Source: Cupriavidus nantongensis
GTDB lineage: Bacteria > Pseudomonadota > Gammaproteobacteria > Burkholderiales > Burkholderiaceae
Reading direction: 5' to 3'
Assembly (NCBI RefSeq): GCF_001598055.1
Contig: NZ_CP014844.1
Coordinates: 4,057,642 to 4,121,641, forward strand
DNA length: 64,000 bases
Notes under the pieces: model-generated
Database searches by the model: none
What the model was told of the DNA's origin: nothing
The model's input: the letters and a program-made list of their open reading frames with translations, nothing else
In this document: piece by piece, positions 57,824-64,000 of the stretch
How positions within the stretch are numbered: position 1 is the stretch's first letter
Layout of the letters: each line of letters begins with the position of its first letter
Made by a program: the position numbers and the translations under genes

Positions 57824-58687
57824 TCAGCCAATGATGCGCAAGGAGTAATCGGTCGCGCGCACGTCCTTGGTCAGCGCGCCCACCGAGATCCGATCGACGC
57901 CGGTCTCGGCAAAGGTGCGGATGGTCTCGGCATTGACGCCGCCCGACACTTCCAGCAGCGCCCTGCCCTGGTTGATCTTCACCGCGTCCTGCATCATCGG
58001 CACGGTGAAGTTGTCGATCAGCACCGACGTGGCACCGGCCGCCAGCGCTTGCTCCAGTTCGGCCAGGCTCTCGACCTCGATCTGCACCGACGCCTGCGTA
58101 TCGAGCGCCAGCGCCGCCCGCATCGCCGCGCCGATGCTGCCGGCCGCGGCGATATGGTTTTCCTTGATCAGGATGCCGTCATACAGCGCCAGGCGCTGGT
58201 TCTCGCCGCCGCCGATGCGTACCGCGTACTTCTGCGCCAGGCGCAGCCCGGGCAGCGTCTTGCGCGTGTCGAGCACGCGCGCGCGGGTGCCGGCGATCAG
58301 ATCGGCGTAGCGGCGCGTGGCGGTGGCCACACCGGACAGCAGTTGCAGGAAATTCAGCGACGGGCGCTCGGCGGTCAGCAGCGAGCGCGCCGGGCCGGTG
58401 ATCTCGCACACCACGGAATCCGGTGCCATGCGGGCGCCCTCTTGCTGCAGCCAGCGCACCTGCAGCGCCGGGTCGACCGCACGCATGCACGCGTCGAACC
58501 ATGGCTGGCCGCACAGCACCGCCGACTCGCGCACGATCACGCGCGCGCGCGCGGCCTTGTCCGCCGGCACCAGCAGGCCGGTCAGGTCGCCGCTGCCGAC
58601 ATCCTCGGCGATCGCGGCCTGCACATTGGCCTGCAGCGCTGCCTGCAGCGCCGGACCATAGCTATCGAAAATCGGATTCACGCTCAT
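57824..58687 (-). CDS. nadC: nicotinate-nucleotide diphosphorylase (quinolinate phosphoribosyltransferase)
   Basis: A 287-residue enzyme: [10 protein letters not shown] near the N-terminus, the [15 protein letters not shown] helix, [26 protein letters not shown] with phosphate/substrate-binding residues, and [28 protein letters not shown]. It condenses quinolinate with PRPP. The start at 58687 overlaps the nadA stop by 4 bp. Confidence 0.97.
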   Translation of the reverse strand: MSVNPIFDSYGPALQAALQANVQAAIAEDVGSGDLTGLLVPADKAARARVIVRESAVLCGQPWFDACMRAVDPALQVRWLQQEGARMAPDSVVCEITGPARSLLTAERPSLNFLQLLSGVATATRRYADLIAGTRARVLDTRKTLPGLRLAQKYAVRIGGGENQRLALYDGILIKENHIAAAGSIGAAMRAALALDTQASVQIEVESLAELEQALAAGATSVLIDNFTVPMMQDAVKINQGRALLEVSGGVNAETIRTFAETGVDRISVGALTKDVRATDYSLRIIG

Positions 58688-59838
58688 GCCGGGCCGATCC
58701 CCTGGAACAGCGCCTGTTCCTGCGCCAGGTCGGACGACGGCCGTACATTGCGCTTCTGCGCGGCGGCGAAGTCGAGCATGCGGTTGATGCAGGTCACCGC
58801 CTTGGCGCCGATGGCCGGATCGACGTGGATCTGGTTGCGGCCGGTCTCGAGCACTTCCGCGAGGTTGGTCAGCGCATTCATCGCCATCCACGGGCAGTGC
58901 GCGCAGCTCTTGCAGGTGGCGCTGTTGCCGGCGGTCGGCGCCTCGATGAAATGCTTGCCGGGCGCGGCCATACGCATCTTGTGCAGGATGCCGTTGTCGG
59001 TGGCGACGATGAACTCGGTCGCGTCCAGCTTCTGCGCGGCCTCGATCAGCTGCGAGGTCGAGCCGACCACGTCGGCCTGCGCCACTACGTTCTCCGGCGA
59101 TTCCGGATGCACCAGGATCTTGGCGTTGGGGAACTCGCGGCGCAGCAGGTCCAGCTCGATGCCCTTGAACTCGTCGTGCACCAGGCACGAGCCCTGCCAC
59201 AGCAGCATGTCGGCGCCGGTCTGCTTCTGGATATAGCTGCCCAGGTGCTTGTCCGGGGCCCACAGGATCTTCTTGCCCTGCGCGTGCAGGTGCTCGACGA
59301 TCTTCAGGCCGATGCTCGAGGTCACCATCCAGTCCGCGCGCGCCTTCACCGCGGCGCTGGTGTTGGCGTAGACCACCACGGTGCGATCCGGATGCGCATC
59401 GCAGAAGGCCGCGAACTCGTCGGCCGGGCAGCCCAGGTCGAGCGAGCAGGTCGCGTCCAGGTCCGGCATCAGCACGGTCTTTTCCGGGCTGAGAATCTTG
59501 GCGGTCTCGCCCATGAAGCGCACGCCGGCCACCACCAGCGTCTTGGCCGCATGGTCGCGGCCGAAGCGGGCCATTTCGAGGGAATCGGAGACACAGCCGC
59601 CGGTTTCTTCGGCGAGGTCCTGCAGGTCGGCGTCGACGTAGTAGTGCGCCACCAGCACCGCGTTGCGCTCCTTCAGCAAGCGGCGGATACGCGCCTTCAG
59701 CGCCTGCCGCTCATCGGGCGACAGCACCGGCGGCACCTTGGCCCAGGCATGCGCCACGCAGCTGGCGCCAGCGGCGTTTTCGGCACCCGCCAGGTTCGGC
59801 TTTTCGAACTCGACGGTCTTGATCGATTGTGGGGTCAT
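58684..59838 (-). CDS. nadA: quinolinate synthase
   Basis: A 384-residue 4Fe-4S enzyme. Candidate cluster cysteines are in [14 protein letters not shown] and [10 protein letters not shown] with a further one in [40 protein letters not shown] lies near the N-terminus. It condenses iminoaspartate with dihydroxyacetone phosphate. The nadA-nadC operon converges with nadB. Confidence 0.97.
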   Translation of the reverse strand: MTPQSIKTVEFEKPNLAGAENAAGASCVAHAWAKVPPVLSPDERQALKARIRRLLKERNAVLVAHYYVDADLQDLAEETGGCVSDSLEMARFGRDHAAKTLVVAGVRFMGETAKILSPEKTVLMPDLDATCSLDLGCPADEFAAFCDAHPDRTVVVYANTSAAVKARADWMVTSSIGLKIVEHLHAQGKKILWAPDKHLGSYIQKQTGADMLLWQGSCLVHDEFKGIELDLLRREFPNAKILVHPESPENVVAQADVVGSTSQLIEAAQKLDATEFIVATDNGILHKMRMAAPGKHFIEAPTAGNSATCKSCAHCPWMAMNALTNLAEVLETGRNQIHVDPAIGAKAVTCINRMLDFAAAQKRNVRPSSDLAQEQALFQGIGPA

Positions 59839-59909
59839 CTCCGGGTACTCCTCTAGACCTCCGCCAACAGGGTGCGGCCGGCCAGAACATGGGGAGTTTA
59901 TCTAAAACA

Positions 59910-59940
59910 AAAGCCCCGCCATGGGCGGGGCTTTGTCAAA
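59910..59940 (-). terminator. terminator after the desaturase gene
   Basis: AAAGCCCCGCC (59910-59920) pairs with GGCGGGGCTTT (59924-59934), loop ATG. Read leftward it is followed by TGTTTTAG. It lies between the desaturase stop and the nadA promoter. Confidence 0.85.
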
Positions 59941-59963
59941 CCATACGGCGCGGCCGAATTGTA

Positions 59964-61154
59964 TCAGGCGTAGCGGCGCAGGCGCAGCGAGAAATCGTGC
60001 AGCGCCTGGATACCGCTGGCCTCGGCACGGTGGCACCAGGCCTGCAGCTGCTGCAGCAGCTGCTCGCGCGTCAGGTTGGAACGGCCCCAGATGGCGGCCA
60101 GTTCACGGCGCATTTCGACGAAGGTCTGCAGCGCCTTGTTCTGCTCGACGATGCTCGCCAGCTGCTCGCGCTGCTGCGCGGCCAGCTTGGTTTCCTCGCG
60201 GTGGAACCACTTGCTGGCGGGCTTGAAGCTGCGGTACTCGGCGACGCGGCCTTCCTTGAGCTTTTCCAGTTCCTGGCGGAACGCGCCCTTGACGGCCTTG
60301 GCGTAGCGCGCCATCACGTCATAGCGGTTGGCGATGATGGCTTCCAGCGTGTTGTGGTCGACCGGACGGGCCTCGACCAGGCGCGCCTTGGGTGGGATCT
60401 TCTTGACCTTGGCCAGGCCGACCGCCTGCATCGCGCGGATATAGCCCCAGCCCACGTCGAACTCATACCACTTGATCGAGAACTTGGCCGAGGTCGGGTA
60501 GGTGTGATGGTTGTTGTGCAGCTCTTCGCCGCCGATGATCAGGCCCCACGGCGACACGTTGGTCGACGCGTCCTCGCAATCGTAGTTGCGGTAGCCCCAC
60601 CAGTGGCCCAGGCCATTGATGATGCCGGCGGCATGGATCGGGATCCACAGCATCTGCACCGCCCACACGGTCATGCCGATCACCCCGAACAGCGCCAGGT
60701 CGATGATCAGCATCAGGCCGACGCCCTGCCAGGTGAAGCGCGAGTACAGGTTGCGCTCGATCCAGTCATTGGGGCAGCCATGGCTGAACTTGGCGATGGT
60801 TTCCTTGTTCTTGGCCTCGGCACGGTACAGCTCGGCGCCTTCCAGCAGCACCTTGCGGATGCCGCGGGTCTGCGGGCTGTGCGGATCGTCCTCGGTTTCG
60901 CACTTGGCGTGGTGCTTGCGGTGGATCGCGGTCCACTCGCGCGTGACCATGCCCGTGGTCAGCCACAGCCAGAAGCGGAAAAAGTGTTGAGCGATGGGGT
61001 GCAGATCCAGCGACCGGTGCGCCATGCAGCGGTGCAGGAAGATGGTGACGCCGGCGATCGTGATATGCGTCATCACCAGCGTGTAGATGACGATCTCCCA
61101 CCAGGTCCAGTTGGCAAGGCCGTTGGCGGCCCAGTCAAGAATAGTGTCGAACAA
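59964..61154 (-). CDS. acyl-CoA / fatty acid desaturase (delta-9 type)
   Basis: A 396-residue membrane di-iron enzyme. The three histidine boxes are HRCMAH (about residue 41), HRKHH (about 79) and HNNHH (about 217), with four hydrophobic segments between. The start codon is TTG at 61154 (CGGAGAACAG upstream), giving MFDTILDWAANGLANW. The C-terminal ~130 residues are a soluble helical extension (about residues 265-396) beyond the usual desaturase core. It inserts double bonds into membrane fatty acids. Confidence 0.93.
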   Translation of the reverse strand: MFDTILDWAANGLANWTWWEIVIYTLVMTHITIAGVTIFLHRCMAHRSLDLHPIAQHFFRFWLWLTTGMVTREWTAIHRKHHAKCETEDDPHSPQTRGIRKVLLEGAELYRAEAKNKETIAKFSHGCPNDWIERNLYSRFTWQGVGLMLIIDLALFGVIGMTVWAVQMLWIPIHAAGIINGLGHWWGYRNYDCEDASTNVSPWGLIIGGEELHNNHHTYPTSAKFSIKWYEFDVGWGYIRAMQAVGLAKVKKIPPKARLVEARPVDHNTLEAIIANRYDVMARYAKAVKGAFRQELEKLKEGRVAEYRSFKPASKWFHREETKLAAQQREQLASIVEQNKALQTFVEMRRELAAIWGRSNLTREQLLQQLQAWCHRAEASGIQALHDFSLRLRRYA

Positions 61155-61546
61155 ACTGTTCTCCGTCGGTTAAACAGGGACTTTCCCGTGCAAGCCGGCT
61201 GGGCCGGTACACACAACGCGCAGAAAAAATAGCTGCGAATCTATTGATTGCGATAGCTGTCTGGCGCTTGCCACGGGACCCGAAGTCGCTCCGGGCTCCC
61301 CCAGGGCAGGCACGCGGGGCGCCGGCCGTGGCTAGCGGCTCATGAAGCGAGCCGGGTACGAGCCGCTGCAATCTGGCGGCTGTCTGATGTGGGAGCGGGA
61401 TGTCTCAACCCGCGACAACCCGGCATTCTACCGGATCGCCGCGGGCGCAAGCATACGCTATTTCCCGGATTTGGACGGGGAGCAACGGTTTTCGTTCCAC
61501 GGGTGCGGCATCCGTCGCTCGCGCGCGTGCAGGCCTGACGAGACGC
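61155..61546. other. intergenic region between desaturase and MscS genes
   Basis: These 392 bp contain only short frames without ribosome sites. They should include the desaturase promoter (leftward) near 61200-61260, an A/T-richer part. I see no terminator with a clear U-tract or RNA gene. Confidence 0.4.
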
Positions 61547-62953
61547 TCAAGAGGCGTTGGCGGCCTCTGGCAATGTGCTCGCTTTCGGACCGGCTGGACC
61601 CGCCGGACCCGCTGGCAGCGTCTCGTGCATCACACGCAACTCGCGCTGCGGATACGGGATGGAAATGCCGTGTTCGCGCAGCGTGCGCCAGATGGCACGG
61701 TTCATCGCCGATTGCACGCCGAGCTTGCCGTTCTGCGGATCGGCCACGAACACCGCGACTTCGTACTCGATGCCGCTGTCGGCGAACAGCACCAGGAAGG
61801 CCGCCGGCTCAGGGTCGGGCAGCACGCGCGGCAGGTTGCGCACGCATTCGGTCAGCAGCGCGATCACGGTCTCGGGGTCGGCGCTGTAGTCGGCCTGCAC
61901 GCGGGTCGCCACGCGCACGTTGGTATTCGAGAACGAATGGTTCTGCACCGACTGCGCCACCAGCTGCTCGTTCGGCACCAGCGTCTCGCCGTCGCCGTTG
62001 CGCACCACGGTGTAGCGGGTGCGGATCTGCGAAACGATGCCGGTGTACTTGTCGACCGTGATCTGGTCGCCGAGCTTGACCGAGCGGTCCAGCAGGATGA
62101 TGAAGCCGGAGATGTAATTGCTGGCGATCTTCTGCAAACCCAGCCCCAGGCCCACGCCCAGCGCGCCGCCGAAGACCGACAGCACGGTCAGGTCGATGCC
62201 TACCAGCGACAAGCTCAGCAGCAGCGACACCAGCAGCAGCACGGCCTTGGAAATCCGCGTCAGCACCACCTTCAGGTTGCCGTCGAGGTTGGCCGAGCGC
62301 ATCAGCCGCTCTTCCAGCCACGAGCCGAACCACAGCGCCACCAGCACCGTCAGCAGGATCCAGACCACCGCCATCAGGGTCTCGGCCACGCTGATCTTCT
62401 GCTTGCCGCCGATGGAGAAGCGCACGCTCTCCATCCAGCCCACCACGTCGCCGAGCACGCCCAGCACGTACAGGGCCATGCCGATCCACACCAGCGTGGT
62501 CAGCACCTTCTCCACCAGCAGCAGCATGCCGTGCAGCTGGCCGCTGCCGGACATTACGCGGCGCAGCACGTAGAAGGTGAAATTCAGCGCGGTGATGCCA
62601 AACAGCGGCACCAGCGCCAGCCGCAGCACGCTGACCGGGATCAGTGGCGCCAGCGCGAAGCGGGCTACCAGCACCAGCGCCCAGCCGGCCAGCGGGAACA
62701 TGGCGCGTTCCAGGCTGGCGGCGGCGAAGCGCACCGAAAAGCTCGAGCCTTCGTAGCGCGCCTCCAGCCGCCGCACCACGAACCGCGCCAGCGGCCACGC
62801 CACCAGCAGGCAGCCGGCCAGCACCAGCAGTTGCCAGAAGAAGCCGGGGCCGCCCGCGTCGCGGACCAGGTCGTCCAGCATCTTGCCGAACATCGAATGC
62901 GAGGCTTTCAGGTCCTTCAGGCCGCCGAGGTCGGACAGGGTTTCACCGTTCAT
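61547..62953 (-). CDS. mechanosensitive ion channel, MscS family
   Basis: A 468-residue membrane protein with about five helices before the channel core. The pore helix region is DLTVLSVFGGALGVGLGLGLQKIASNYISGFIILLDRSVKLGD (about residues 225-270), the classic MscS TM3 and beta-domain start. The C-terminal cytoplasmic cage follows (QADYSADPETVIALLTECVR) and ends in a Gly/Pro/Ala tail. It opens under membrane tension to release solutes. The N-terminal extension makes it longer than E. coli MscS (about 286). Confidence 0.92.
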   Translation of the reverse strand: MNGETLSDLGGLKDLKASHSMFGKMLDDLVRDAGGPGFFWQLLVLAGCLLVAWPLARFVVRRLEARYEGSSFSVRFAAASLERAMFPLAGWALVLVARFALAPLIPVSVLRLALVPLFGITALNFTFYVLRRVMSGSGQLHGMLLLVEKVLTTLVWIGMALYVLGVLGDVVGWMESVRFSIGGKQKISVAETLMAVVWILLTVLVALWFGSWLEERLMRSANLDGNLKVVLTRISKAVLLLVSLLLSLSLVGIDLTVLSVFGGALGVGLGLGLQKIASNYISGFIILLDRSVKLGDQITVDKYTGIVSQIRTRYTVVRNGDGETLVPNEQLVAQSVQNHSFSNTNVRVATRVQADYSADPETVIALLTECVRNLPRVLPDPEPAAFLVLFADSGIEYEVAVFVADPQNGKLGVQSAMNRAIWRTLREHGISIPYPQRELRVMHETLPAGPAGPAGPKASTLPEAANAS

Positions 62954-63011
62954 GGTGCAGATTCAGTGTGGGCCGCCCGCGCGCGGCGGACGGCGCGGCT
63001 GCAAACCGCGG

Positions 63012-64000
63012 TCAGCTGGTGCGCTCCAGCACCGCGGCAAAGAAGCCATCGGTCTGGTGCAGGTGCGGATATAAGGCGAACATGCCGTTGTCCGGCAGGC
63101 CCGGCACTTCGATCTTCTGCTCGGCCAGCACTTCGGCGGCCGGCACCAGGCGGAAGTTAGGATGCGCGGCAAGGAAATCGCGCACGATCTGCTCGTTCTC
63201 GGCCTCCAGCACGCTGCAGGTCGCGTACACCACGCGGCCGCCGCCCTTCACCAGCCGCGCCGCGGAGTCCAGGATCGCGGTCTGCTTGGCGGTCAGCTCC
63301 AGCACCGACTCCGGCGATTGCCGCCACTTCAGGTCGGGATTGCGGCGCAGCGTGCCCAGGCCGCTGCACGGCGCATCGACCAGCACGCGGTCGGCCTTGC
63401 CGGCCAGGCGCTTGATCTTGGCGTCGCGTTCGGAGTCGATCAGCACCGGATGAACGTTCGACAGGCCGCTGCGCGCCAGCCGCGGCTTCAGGTTGGCCAG
63501 GCGCTTTTCCGATACGTCGAAGGCGTAGAGCCGGCCGGTCGAGCGCATCGCCGCGCCCAGCGCCAGGGTCTTGCCGCCCGCGCCGGCGCAGAAGTCGACC
63601 ACCATCTCGCCGCGCCGCGGCGCCACCAGGTTGCACAGCAGCTGGCTGCCTTCGTCCTGCACCTCGACCAGGCCGTTGACGAAGACCGGCAGCTGGTTCA
63701 GCGCCGGCTTGCCGGTCATGCGGATGCCGGCCGGCGCCATCGGCGTAGGCTCGGCGCCCAGGCCCGCGGCCTGCAGCTCGGCCAGCGCGGCCTCGCGGCT
63801 GGTCTTGCCGAGGTTGACGCGCAGGTCCAGCGGCGCCGGGCGCAGCCAGGCATCGCCCAGCGCCGCGGCAAAGGCCTCGCCATGCTGGCGCACCAGTTCG
63901 TCGTACAGCCACTCGGGCAGGTTGGCGCGCACGCGCGGCGCCAGGCTGGAGCGCTCGATCGTGGTCAGGCGATCCAGCCACTCGGCTTCATCGGGATACA
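63012..64000 (-). CDS. RsmB/NOP2-family RNA (cytosine-5) methyltransferase (5' partial)
   Basis: The frame is open to the right edge, so the start lies outside; about 329 residues are visible. SAM-binding motif I is VVDFCAGAGGKTLALG. The catalytic motif IV is DAPCSGLGTLRRNPD and motif VI is YATCSVLEAENE, with the two Cys of m5C enzymes. It methylates cytosine in rRNA or tRNA. No N-terminal NusB-like domain is visible yet, so RsmB versus a related paralog cannot be decided. Confidence 0.92.
   Translation of the reverse strand, partial: YPDEAEWLDRLTTIERSSLAPRVRANLPEWLYDELVRQHGEAFAAALGDAWLRPAPLDLRVNLGKTSREAALAELQAAGLGAEPTPMAPAGIRMTGKPALNQLPVFVNGLVEVQDEGSQLLCNLVAPRRGEMVVDFCAGAGGKTLALGAAMRSTGRLYAFDVSEKRLANLKPRLARSGLSNVHPVLIDSERDAKIKRLAGKADRVLVDAPCSGLGTLRRNPDLKWRQSPESVLELTAKQTAILDSAARLVKGGGRVVYATCSVLEAENEQIVRDFLAAHPNFRLVPAAEVLAEQKIEVPGLPDNGMFALYPHLHQTDGFFAAVLERTS

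Overview
The window is high-GC DNA from a betaproteobacterium, most likely a Cupriavidus or a close Burkholderiaceae relative. This rests on the overall gene style, a complete hut cluster, nadB facing nadC-nadA, livFGMHJ in one cluster, an aspT-aspD pair, and the ispH / FKBP / radC / rpmB-rpmG order. The assignment is by recognition only; no database was searched.

Layout. 1-2946 holds the end of a branched-chain-type ABC binding protein, a 3-hydroxyisobutyrate-dehydrogenase-like enzyme and a kynurenine-formamidase-like hydrolase. A tRNA-Leu(CAA) gene (3111-3195) is the attachment site of a 21.4-kb genomic island (3128-24598), bounded by a perfect 68-bp repeat. The island resembles a phage satellite. 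A leftward operon encodes a tape-measure/transglycosylase protein and small phage-type proteins. A rightward arm has a VapE-type primase-helicase, an iteron-rich putative origin, a serine recombinase, a RAMA-domain protein, three related proteins that resemble small terminase subunits, and a trypsin-like protease paired with a membrane protein. No capsid, portal or large terminase gene was recognised. Two insertion sequences have damaged the island. An IS3-family element separates a gene from its Shine-Dalgarno sequence. An IS21-family element splits the tyrosine integrase with a 5-bp target duplication, probably locking the island in place.

From 24599 the backbone resumes: an APH(3')-like kinase, a brnTA toxin-antitoxin pair, an M48 lipoprotein protease, and the aspT-aspD aspartate:alanine exchange/decarboxylation operon. 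The histidine utilisation cluster (hutG, F, I, D, U, H, C, mostly joined by 4-bp start/stop overlaps) is followed by a NitT/TauT-type ABC transporter. Near-identical palindromes, probably HutC operators, lie before hutH and before the transporter. Next come an epimerase-like protein and a ferredoxin-type flavin reductase whose divergent start codons are only 9 bp apart.

The acetylornithine aminotransferase gene is preceded by a near-consensus promoter, a 22-codon arginine-rich reading frame and an intrinsic terminator. This is the layout of a transcription attenuator and is one of the most interesting signals here. An IS481-family element has inserted into a dispersed palindromic repeat between this gene and the liv operon. 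The rest is housekeeping: ispH, an FKBP isomerase, radC, rpmB-rpmG, NAD biosynthesis (nadB, nadC, nadA), a fatty-acid desaturase with a TTG start, an MscS-type channel and the partial gene of an RsmB-type RNA methyltransferase.
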